Assembly: GCA_025345505.1 (NCBI GenBank)
Contig: JANVCC010000076.1
Span: 7,613,577 to 7,677,576 of the forward strand
DNA: 64,000 nt
Direction of reading: 5' to 3'
Source: Todiramphus chloris collaris
Taxonomy: Eukaryota > Chordata > Aves > Coraciiformes > Alcedinidae
Program-made: the position numbers and the translations under genes
In this document: one piece after another, positions 35,702 to 46,400 of the stretch
How positions within the stretch are numbered: the stretch's first letter is position 1
Layout: each line of letters starts with the position of its first letter
Notes under the pieces: model-generated
What the model saw: only the letters and a program-made list of their open reading frames with translations
The model's database searches: none
Told to the model about the DNA's origin: nothing

Positions 35702-38700
35702 ATGGAAAATGGACATAAAGTGCTGGTTTTGCCCCAAGACTCCAGTTTAGTGGCAAAACCTCGGTTTTAAAAGCTGAGAAAAAGGCAGCCAGGGCTGTCT
35801 CAGGTACTGGTCTCGCTAAAGTATACAAACTGGGTGAAGCACAACTTTGTGGGCAGCTCTGTAAGGCAGATGGAAGGTTAAATTAGATTACAAGAAGCCA
35901 AGCCAAAGCTGAAGAACCTGGTGTTCTCCATCACCTAAAAGAGAGTCAGTTCCCTGGCAGATTTATCTCTTGGTGTAAGTGTAAAGCAGAATAAAAATTC
36001 TTCCTCTTTATTAAGAAGTTCACAGAGTTTAAGATGTCTTCCCTAGTGCACTACACCACTTCAAGCACTGTAATTGCAATATGCCCATCAAAAATTCACC
36101 AGTGATTACATGTAGAAGTATCTACACAGTAGATACCTGTGCTCCTGCACTCTCAGATGTAGCTCATCTTATCACAATGGTTTTTACTCTGGTAGCCAAA
36201 AGCTTTACATTTGTAATGAGTAAAATTAACTGTGTATGAGCATTACAGCACTCATGTACCTCCACATACTCATACATTAAAGAATAGGTGCTTTAACCAA
36301 TTGGCTTTTTTCCCCACAAATTGAGCCAATTAAATGTTACACACTTTCTAAGTAATATAAACACCAAACCACAATTATCAAAATTAACTGCTTGTAACAA
36401 TCTCTCAGACAGAATAGGACAACTGAGTACATAAATGGGGTCAGCAGAAAATCCTGGTGTCAAGGAATTCCTCTAAAAAACCTTTGGAAAACCCCAACAA
36501 AGCAAATTTAAGAACCCTTGAAGCTGGGTTGTAAGCATTTGGCAATCACTGTAATTTAGCCAGCATGATCATTTAGAGATTTTGCTAATTTGATCTGCAG
36601 GAGTTTTTAGCAAAAACCCCAACCTGGAAACCAAAGAGAAACTTCTCATCTTTGACAGGTACAACCACAAAATACTGGTTTTAAGTAGGAAATAAAATAT
36701 GTCCCTTTGGTCATTTTATTATGTCCCACAAGATGTCTTTTCAATTATTTTGCTGGAGTTTCCTAAATATTTTCTCTCCTTGGAGACTTACATCTTGTTA
36801 TCGCCATGAATAAAATTGCTAATCTAGACCAACGTAAAAAACCCAACCTAAGTAATAGAAAATTTCTCTGAGGAGTTATTTAAAGATGGTACAAATCCTG
36901 ATATTTTGAGACAAGACTAGAACAGGCATCAAATGTCTCTGCAACAGAGATGGCATACGGTGACTGTGTACTTCCTACAGCCCCAGCAGCACCTGCTGGT
37001 TAATATAAAGAAAAACTGCATTTAGCTGGAGGTGGCACAATGTCCAGCACAGCTAGGAGTAGCTGGCAGGGAGCATGGTGGCTCTACAGCAAGCAGGGTC
37101 ATGTGAACACACTAGAAAAAGCATTAAAACTCACTAGAATGCACTAAAAGTGTAAGATTTTAAGTGGAATATAAATTTGAGCTCTTCATAAAACTGCATT
37201 TTTTTTATTTGATGACAGGAAGACCAGGGACATTTGTGTCAAGCTTTTCTTATAAAATGAAACAAAATAAATAAATAAAATTAACATTCCCATGATGGAA
37301 AAATATATTCTGTTCATGCTGAAACATAACTTTAGCAGAAGGCACAAGTAGCTTTTTTTCTTTTTTAACCCAATCAGGTAAAGTTGACAGGGAAAAGCTT
37401 GACTTCAAACACAGAAAGCAAAAGATCAGTGTTTAAAGTCTATGCTGAGTTGGAACCAAATTCACTGTTTTGCTCATAAAGATATTTTTCACCAAATTTG
37501 ATACATTTTTCCCAGCATTTAAAACACTTACCTCTCAATATATGCTGGAATATATTGGCCTGTCCTGGTTGAAGATAGAGCTCTGCATTATTAAATCCAT
37601 TACACCCTGTTCAACCTGTGTTCTACAGACATTCCTAGACAGCCCATGTGATAAGAAAGAGCAAAGTGGAGAAAGATTCAGATAAGGTTTGCAGTGGACA
37701 AGCTCGGGCAGTATCGCTGACGGGGGGGGATTAAATTTGTGTCTAGGTTTTATTGGCAGATGACAACAATACAACTTCAGACTAATTTTTACAACCTCAA
37801 AAGGTACACGGTTCTGAAGTCTGTCACTCCAAAAGTTTTGCCCTATTGCCAAAATCACCTCTAGGAAAATTTAATAGAAATTAATAAATTTCTTTGGAAG
37901 ACTATAGTTTCAAACAGGTTATATTTTTAATTGAATTAGGTTTTATGGAAAAACTGTGTAACCATTTTAGTTTAATAACTTTAACAGCAAATTGGGCTTC
38001 TTTTCCATTATTCAATCAGCACAAGAAATACGCAGGTAAACTCATACTACCCTCAGCTTCCTGATCATCACATTTAAAAACATGGAATTAGGGATATGTT
38101 TAGATTTACGTTTGCAAAAATGGGCAGTTGCGTGTACATGCATTGATTCTCAGGAGATCTGATCAGTTTGCTGGATTTCATTTTGGCACAATCAGTTCCA
38201 AAAACGTAAACATACTTCTAGATGGAAGAAACTGAGATTGCTGTATGCTGTGCAGGTGCAGCCCTACCCACATACGTCACCCACACCAATTCCAGCTGCA
38301 ATTTCCTAGTCATTCGGACACTTGAAAAATAATTATTATTTATTTTCCTAACACATTAGTTCACTGATCTAATTCACTGTGTGGCAAAAACAAGCAATTG
38401 CACTTACACGAACAGTAAAAAAGAAAAAGAGGGGAAGGAAACTAGGAAAAGGATGATGGAAGCAGATGTTGCCACAAAGTACATGGCTTTTTACAAGAAA
38501 TGGGGCTATATCTTAGAAGAAGATTAGGGAGTATAAATGCAGTGGTGAAATGGCAGCTGCTGAGATGAACTGGTGGGAGAGGAAGAAGGCAGAAGTGTAA
38601 TTTAGTACTGTTATCTCCCAAGCTATCCTGTAATTTCATAGCAACAGTGTAAATCACTTTGAAATGGTGGGAGAAAAGGTCCCTTGGTTTCATTAGAAAG

Positions 38701-39954
38701 AAAGAAGGTGGGAAGGAGGGGACCCTCGCTTCATGGAGGATCCCACAAACATTTCCTTTGTAGGAAAGGCACACTTCAAGTTACTTGCATTTGAAGGTCA
38801 AACTTGGTGCTGTGCACAAGCAGAGCAACACTCAGATTGCCCATGAAAACCTTCCATTGCTTTCAACTATAAAAAAGTCAAAATTAATATAGCTACTAAA
38901 TTAAACCTGACGTGGTTTAAAATGGGAGCCAATCTGTTTTCAATTCTCCAATCATTCATTGCTCCTCTTTTATTAAACCGAGAGACAGAACAAGCATAAA
39001 ATGCATTAACTTAGTTAAACAAAGCCTGATTTTATGATGCAAATGTCAGCCTTCACAGTTCAGTAAGCTCTTTTAAATGTTATTCGACTTGTCTACATTA
39101 CCTCAGCTGACAGGTTTTTTTTTTCCCCTAGCTCTTTTTTCGGCATGTATCAAGGACCCTGCTTCTACCAGCAAGTAGATTCAAACATTGGATGAAGTTA
39201 TGCCCATTTGCTGCATGAGAAGCTCCCAACTCTGCAGGTTGACACACAGTAACTGTCATATTCTGGAGACATCCTGCAGCCCTCACAAAAAGCATTTACT
39301 CCACAAACATCACATGGAGATATGTACAACCAAGTGCCCATATTTGAAGTCATTATATGTCAACTGCTCCATGTGTTTGTTTCCCATCTGGGAAAACTAA
39401 AGCACCATGAATTAGATCACCTTTCTCCTCCTCTCCTTCATTAGCTGAGGGGAAAAAACCCTCATACATAGATTAACTGTTCTGATTTCTCACTGGCAAG
39501 TTAATGAATTAGTCAATGTTAGGAAAAAAACCTCATTCTACATTACTAGGAGAATATACATAAACAGTGAAGAAATGAATTATTCAAAGGTAGTGAGTCA
39601 TACAAACCAAACACTGTATTTTGGAGACACTGTCACAGGAACTAAGAGTCAAAAACTTCAGGCAGACATACAAACCCAGGTATTGGTAAGGGAAATGAAA
39701 AAACCTGCCCCCTTAAAATGCTGATAATCCCTGTGAGAATGTATTTAAAGCAGCTCATAATATGCTAAAGATGCTTCCAGCTTCAGCCCCACCAGAGCAC
39801 TTTAACCCTTGCAACTTACAGAGATGCCTTGTTAAGTAACAGAAACAGTTCAGTTGATTTAATTCATTTTTCCTCTGCTGAAAGACAAGCAGAGAGATTC
39901 AACTTTGCTATAACACAAGCAGTAAAAGAAAAGACCGTACTAAATATGGTGCCA
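35702..39954. other. Long AT-rich non-coding stretch
   Basis: No gene, RNA or repeat family recognised on either strand. Confidence 0.5.
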
Positions 39955-40105
39955 GTGCCCCACCACCCTCAGTTCTTCCTAACTTCTAATCTAAATACAC
40001 CCTCTCACAGCTTGAAGCCATTACCCCTCATCCTATCCCTTTCAAAAAGTCCTTGTAGCAAGTCCAACATGCACTACTCTTCCTTAGGGGCCCTTTCTAA
40101 ACTGT
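39955..40105 (-). mobile_element. Diverged CR1 LINE fragment
   Basis: 'cttctaatctaaatacaccc', 'tcacagcttgaagccattac', 'ccctcatcctatccctttc' and 'ggggccctttc' are the complement of a CR1 interior segment. It explains most of the 39829-40122 open frame. Confidence 0.7.
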
Positions 40106-40519
40106 TTGCTAATGGTCTATAGTGGATTCCCATAGAACAAGAAGCAGGAGACACCGAGGTCAGATGGTTCTCATTATTCCACTACCTAACACACGCTAAA
40201 CAGTTTGGATGGAACAGAAAATTACTAGCCACTACTATTGAGTTTGTAAACATTTGTTACAGGCAAAATATAAGCTCTTGTGAGCTCCTTTGTTGTATGT
40301 TCTCAGCTCCTTCTGATACGTTGCTTCTTTCCTTCAACTGCCTCTTTCTTAAAGTATTATGTTCACATCTATGCCACAGAGCCAGAGGTCAAGAGAAACA
40401 GATCCAACATCAGTATCTGAAGCACAGGCTAGAGAATTATATGTGGCAATGTTTCACTGCATTATCTCATAGTAAACATGAAAAGGACAACAAGAGATTT
40501 TTTTTTAATGGATTTTATC

Positions 40520-40732
40520 TCCCAAGAAAGCCCAACCAGTGAAAACGGAGCATTGGAAGAAAGCAATGTGGCAGCCACTGACTCTGGGTACCAAATACAC
40601 CAGTGCGCCTTAGACACTGCTGTGAAAAAAATCCCTATTCCTAAGGAGGGATTTTTAATATACACCAAAAAAAAACCTCGCTGCTGTTCATCTGCAAATT
40701 TATTGGATGTGCTTACTGTTAGCAAGCTATGA
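40520..40732 (+). CDS. Possible coding exon, unidentified
   Basis: Follows 'ttttatctcccaag', an acceptor-like sequence. The frame is open to TGA at 40730-40732 and reads as an acidic, soluble segment (ESPTSENGALEESN, then KKIPIPKEGFLIY). About 18 of 60 codons begin with G. Donor-like GTG sites are weak, so the exon end is unknown. Length is within chance expectation. Not recognised. Confidence 0.2.
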   Translation, partial: SQESPTSENGALEESNVAATDSGYQIHQCALDTAVKKIPIPKEGFLIYTKKKPRCCSSANLLDVLTVSKL

Positions 40733-41059
40733 TATTTTAACACAACCAGAATAGCTCCCTTAAAAATGCCAATCCACTAGATACACTTTGTTACTATCTA
40801 CCCATGATGGTAATGTTATGGACAAAATACTTGTTCTGTGAAAAGGATGGTTTATGGTTGATGAAGTCTATCAGATAAGTTACCTGTACTACAGACTACA
40901 ACTAATTTCCAAAGCCATGCCAGATCATGTGATGTAACTACAGCATCATAGGCCAGATGTGTCTACAGTTGATAAAGGAAGAAGGGATGGACTTAGGAGT
41001 CTAAAAATGCAGAAAACAAGGCATAAGAAAAGAACCTGAATATTCATTTGGAGATGTAG

Positions 41060-41435
41060 CCATCTCAGCAGGAGGCCATCAAAAATAGTTCAAGTGCCTG
41101 GGGCGTGAACTTCAGCTGAACTTGTTTAGCCAGGCTAAGCAAGAGGGAGTTCGTACCAGCCTACAGCTGCCTGAGTGGGAGCTGGAACTGATGTCACAGA
41201 TGCTTCTCTCCATACTTCATGAAGCTCCAACAATAACCTGTCATCACCATTCACAGCTTGGAAGGTTCTGATGAGATATTAGGGAAAAACTCCTCAGGAG
41301 GGTGGGGCAGCCCAGGGACAGATGCTGAAACCTCCATTCTCAGAGATCTGCAGGATTCAGCATAAGAATAGCACTGGCCTAGATTAGATTGGGAGAGATC
41401 CCTTTTAACAAAGTTTCTAACATTCTACAAAAAAA
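41060..41435 (+). mobile_element. Old, diverged CR1 LINE
   Basis: 'agctgaacttgtttagccag', 'gaaaaactcctcaggaggg' and the terminal 'gcactggcctagattagatt' plus 'gggagagatccctttt' match the layout of an old CR1 3' region (compare 'aggagagatcccttccaac' ends). Many substitutions. Confidence 0.65.
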
Positions 41436-42270
41436 GCAGGAAGAATTAGAATGTCAGAAAGCAAATAATATAGGTTTTATATATGTGCAGTAAATATAAA
41501 GTTATAAGGATATTACTTCCAGATGTAGATAAGGTATACCAGTGACTTGATATGTTTGTCTATAATATATACATGCTGGCTTCAACAAAATTCAGTTAGA
41601 AATGCTTTAAATTAATACATTGAGCGTTCTTGAACTAGTGTCCAGTTTTAGTACCAATTTACTGATACCAGAAAGAAAAGTTTAAAAACCACAAAACCCC
41701 ACTATAATTTTCTGCTTCACCACATATATGAAACTAAATAACTCACACCATTTTCATACATACTGTTCTTTTCCCTTACACTTGTCAGTCTAAAGCAGAA
41801 CTTCCCAAGAAAAGCTAAAGCATGAACTGAAAGCAATACACAGAATATTATTTTGACAAACATGGTCCCGTTCAACAATAAAGAAATAAGGAGGAAAAAG
41901 TTGCAATTTAAGTGTTCCAATTTTAAAGGACACCACGAAATACTTGTGGCAATAGTAAGAACGACCTACCATTAGCGTTGACCTCAGATACTCTATGTCG
42001 TTGTTGGGCTTAATGACCCATTAGGAATAGTCAGTAACCCAGAGCTTTACTGTAAACCATCAGATGTAGCAGAAACATTCTGCCTGTCAGCTCATGTTCA
42101 GAACTTACTTACTGGTCACTTTCTCAAGCTCACTCCTAAAAACTCATCTTTACTTTCTAAGTATCTGTCATGAGACGCTCCAGTCCCAAAATACAAGCCA
42201 ACTGAGCAGGACTCTGGAAGACTCTACTAAGCCTAAATAATTTATGTTGCAGAAACACTTCAGAACTCAC

Positions 42271-42419
42271 TCGTCGAGCAGATGAGCTCCAGTGCAGGCC
42301 AGTCCCCAGTGGGGACGAGAGTTGCAGCGGAAAGGGCCGGCAAGGGGCTCCTCTGGGGCTTTGGGGAGACGGGAGAGCGGCTCGGCTGTGCGGGGGGCGG
42401 CTGCTGAGGGGCCCCGGGC

Positions 42420-42454
<35 letters not shown>

Positions 42455-42600
42455 TCCGAAGGAGCCGTTACCGCGCCGCCGGCCGCGGGCCGAGACCAAC
42501 CCCGGGCAGCGCCGAGCGAACAAGCGGCGCGTGGCGGCACGCGGAGCGGCACGCGGGGCACAGCAGCTCGCGGGACGGGCGCCGGGGGGGGGTGAGTGCG
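42271..42600 (-). other. Candidate non-coding first exon (leftward gene)
   Basis: On the minus strand this segment runs from below the GC boxes to a near-consensus donor (CGA|GTGAGT at 42270). No ATG occurs on the minus strand across 42271-42600, so it would be a purely 5'-untranslated exon. The long minus-strand frames here begin at GTG or TTG, not ATG, and I do not treat them as proteins. The 5' end is unknown. The same DNA read rightward has its own donor, GG|GTGAGT at 42592, so the reverse assignment cannot be excluded. Confidence 0.35.
42424..42453 (+). repeat. (CAG)10 trinucleotide repeat
   Basis: Ten pure CAG units inside the CpG island, (CTG)10 on the other strand. It is probably in 5'-untranslated or promoter DNA and not a polyglutamine tract. 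Confidence 0.98.
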
Positions 42601-42734
42601 CCCCGCCCCGCCCCGGGGAGCGCGAGCGGCGGCTGGGGTGGCGGCTGCGGGGCTGAGGGAGGGGCAGCAAGGGCGAGGGGCGGGTCCGGCACCGGGGCGG
42701 GGGGGGGAACAGCGCCGGGCATCCGTGTAGGTTT

Positions 42735-43404
42735 GGGGTAGAGCTGCTGGAAAGCAGCCCTGGGGAGAAGGGCCTGGGAGCCCTGGCAGTCAGTCAGTTG
42801 CCCGTGAGCCAACACTGGGCTGTTGTGGCCAAGCAGGCCAATGGGGTCCTGGGGTGCACTCAGAAGAGTGGGGCCAGTGGGTCAAGAGAAGTCATCTCTC
42901 CCCTCTATTTTGCCCTGGTGAGGCCACATCTGGGACACTGTGTCCAGTTCTGGGCTCCCCAGTTCAAGAGAGGCAAGGAGCTACTGGAGAGGGGCCAGCG
43001 GAGGGCAATGAGGATGACTGAGGGCCTGGAGCATCTCTCCCATGAGGAAGGGTTGAGAGAGCTGGGACTGTTGGGCCTGGAGAAGACTGAGAGGAGACCT
43101 ATCAATGTCTCTAAATATCTAAAGGGTGGAGGCAAGGAGGATGGAGCCGGGCTCTTTTCAGTGGTGCCCAGTGACAGGACACAACAGAGGAGATACCATA
43201 TGAACGGGAGGAAAAACTTCTTTCCTGTGAGGGTGACAAAGCTCTGGACCAGGCTGCCCAGGGAAGTTGTAGACTCTTTCTCTGGAGACTTTCCAAACCC
43301 ACCTGGATGCAATGCTGTGTAATGTGCTCTGGGCAAACCTGCTCTGGTGCAGGAGTTGGACTGGATGATCTCTAGAGGTCCTTCCAACTCCAACAATTCT
43401 GCAA
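42735..43404 (+). mobile_element. CR1 LINE, long 3' fragment
   Basis: About 670 bp with well-preserved blocks: 'ggccacatctgggacactgt', 'tgtccagttctgggctcccc', 'ctaaagggtggaggcaagga', 'ggaccaggctgcccagggaa', 'ggactggatgatctctagag', ending 'caacaattctgcaa'. It is the least diverged CR1 in the window. The 174- and 163-codon frames over it are not intact CR1 ORF2. Confidence 0.95.
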
Positions 43405-46400
43405 ACTATTCCAAGAGACTAGCTTTATCCTAGTGACTGTTCTGAGGTACATGAAAAATAACTCAAAAGTTGGTGTCTTCGGCTGTCAGTGACTGGCTTA
43501 AGTCAAATGTTAATTCCTATTTGCAGAAGAAATAAAAAGACCCTTAAAGTCTCTAAACTTAAGCATTGTAAATTACACCAACAAACCCCTCATTTTAGTA
43601 CTCTGCAATTTGTAAGCAATATTTGTAATACTAGAAACAGCAGATTTTTATGAAATATATTTTCTCCAAACTGTTTATCCCTTGTTAAGACATTTCATTT
43701 TTAAACTGTTTCTTTCAGAAGGACTCTCGCATTGAAATAGTGACTTCTGACCTACAGTCCACATGAAAATACCAAAGCTGGTTTAGTGTAGTTAGTTTTG
43801 ATACCCATGATGAAGTAACCACAGAAAGGTTGGTTCACCACACACTGCTGTCTCACTAGCACCCCGATCACATACCTGAGCTCAGGTCTGTGCCTGCCTG
43901 GCCCATGCAAAGCCTATTTAAGGCATTACAAATGTGTGACCTCGCCTCAGTATTGCTGAAAAAGTTATTTCAAGATGTGAGGAATTGTCTGAGCTAAGAC
44001 CATGAAAGGCTGAAAAAGTCAAAGCAAAGAAGGGCATTTTTGATACAGTTTAAAGATTTGACAGTAAGAATAGACATAAAAAGCTAATAATAAAAAAAAA
44101 CACCAAAAAACCATCACACCCATCAAAGATAATTGAAAGATGATAGAAGATTGGCCTGTTTCAAGGAAAAACAATGGCTGACTTCCTCCCCTTGCTAAGG
44201 CCTGCTAGCCAGCACACACTTATCAGCTGCCCCATCAGGGTCAGTCAATCTGATAATGCCTCCTGTTTATTGTTCATATTAGCCAATACATATATGCTGA
44301 CATTTTATATATCCTGCCCCTTTCCCGGTGATAAAAACTATCTGACCAAGACTGATACAAATAAGGAGGAGATAACACCAGAATACACAGACATTTTAAA
44401 GGCCATGTGGCTGCAGTCACTGCGTGCCCTCCACAGGAGTACATGGATGTCATCCTCAGTACAGAACAACTCTACAAAATAGTTAGGCATCCACATGAAA
44501 GGCTATAGTGAGAAAGTATGGGAAGTAATTATAGTAGGAAAATTATTTAAACTGAATTAAACTCTTCAACAGCTGAGTGCCGAAGTCCTTGAGTTTGAAG
44601 CACGACATTTCACATTGTGTGTTTTCTCATTTAAAGTGTGATTAACAAGAGTTGAGCATTTGACCTCTGGAAGACAGTTGACATTTCCCCACTCTCGGTG
44701 TTCATGCAATGAATAAAGGCTACGATACCAGGTGTATGTACACAAAAACCACAAAAGCTATCATGTACAGAATGAAATTCAAGTAATTCGGATATAAAAG
44801 GAAGTAAGGTCTTAGTACGAGTAGCTTTATACTTAGAATCATTAATATCTCATTCCAGATATATTTATCAATTCACCTTTCATGCAGCAGTGTTTGTCAG
44901 GATTTGGTTCAAAAGAACTAAGCCATAGGTAAGGAGGCTGGAGTTCTGCTCGCTCGAGTGGTCCAGTTCTCTGCACCTCTACAGGCAACAGCCAAAAACA
45001 ACTTTTACAGAAGGATTTCAGAAGCTTCAGGCACTTAAACCTCATCACAAGCAAACTGCCTTGAGGGTCGTACCTTCCCACCCTCTTGGAACTAGGCCAC
45101 TCAGAACCAGCCAGCATCCAACAGATCAGAGACAATTATGTTTTAATGATTTGTCCCACAAAATGGTAAAATGCTCCTTTTTGTTCCCTTTTCATCCAAT
45201 CCTAGCTGCCCATTCACAGGTATCCCAGACCAGCCTTTAATGATGATGGTTAATAACTATCACCACCTTTTTATCAAGGCCACATATACAATAATATGAG
45301 TTTAATGTTCCTGAAAACCCCTGAACAGGCAGAGTTCAGGCTTATTCTTCACGGAATTGAGCTGAGTTACAGAAAGAACTGTAATGACAGTCTGTTCATG
45401 CAATGATATCCAGCCATTTCATTGATAGCCTTATTTACCTCTCATGCTTCAATAGTTCTTTCATTCAATAAAAAATAATTACTACAGGCTCTCTAATTCA
45501 TATATCTCATAATCATTTAGGAATATCAATTAGGCTTTAAAATATTAATAAAGCACAGTTGCTCCAAGTCATTACTCCGTTTCACAGGTCAACTTGTGAT
45601 GCAACAAATACGGACCTACCAGAAGTCATATAGGCATGCATTAAAGTCAACATTCACTGAGTGCTGATGGTTTTTTGCGAATGTGCTGAGAGCTGTTCTT
45701 TAAATTCACGCAGTAAAGCAGTACAGCTGCTGCTTCCCTGCTGCAGCAATCAGAGGCAACTGCTTTCTGGAAGGTTTTCCAACCGCAAAACTTTCTTTGT
45801 ATTCTGCTTAATTTAATGCCAACATTCTCACGTTACAGCTGCTAATTTTGTGTTGGACTTCTTTCAGCAAATGCACACCTTAGATGGGGTGGGGGGGCAA
45901 AGAAAAAGAACAAGTGCCTGTCTGTTGGTAACAGAATAGTTTTGCATGGAAGCTGCCTTGCACTTTAGATGGGCCTTGGACCAATTAACTGATGGCTAAG
46001 CAGGAATCCAGGTACTGCATCCTCGGAATTATATGTAGCAAGCTGTTCAACTGTAGAGATTAAAGGGTAGGGATAGTGGTTATACCTAGAATATGAAAAA
46101 AGCTAAATTTCAAAAAAGTACTTTCTGATGTACTAATAATATATTTGACGAATAGAGCTACGGACAGAAGAGAAAAACCATCCATCATGTTCTGATAGAA
46201 GTAGGCAAATTCCTGCCACCAAATATGAAACATGCTGTCCTTTACAGTCAAAATGAACATATTCCTAAGTATCATCCATTGTTTTAATCAATCATCTATA
46301 GCCTAAGCATGTATTTACCCCAGAATATAAAACCTGTAAAAACAAGCATGAGATGAAAAAAATAAAATTCTGGAAAGGAGGAATGGACATTCTGAATAGG

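Larger units (their letters stand above)
42268..42735. promoter_or_regulatory. CpG island promoter
   Basis: The only dense CpG island in the window, about 470 bp, with abrupt edges against AT-rich DNA on the left and a CR1 on the right. GC boxes (ccccgccccgcccc at 42601-42614, ggggcggg at 42677-42684, ggggcggggg near 42694) lie on its right side. GTGAGT splice donors occur on both strands: 42592-42597 plus and 42270-42265 minus. The GC boxes fall upstream of a minus-strand start, which favours a gene transcribed to the left, but a bidirectional promoter is possible. No TATA box. Confidence 0.75.

Noticed and set aside
39829..40122. 97-codon plus-strand ORF
   Set aside because: Largely a diverged minus-oriented CR1.
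42157..42670. Minus-strand leucine-run and alanine-run frames
   Set aside because: They begin at GTG or TTG, and the minus strand has no ATG in 42271-42600. The runs are the CTG repeat read in different frames.
42292..42741. 149-codon frame with a glutamine run
   Set aside because: Frame over a CpG island, with GC-driven residues; it reads through a strong splice donor and has no conserved feature.
42798..43396. 174- and 163-codon frames
   Set aside because: CR1 LINE sequence, not a host gene.
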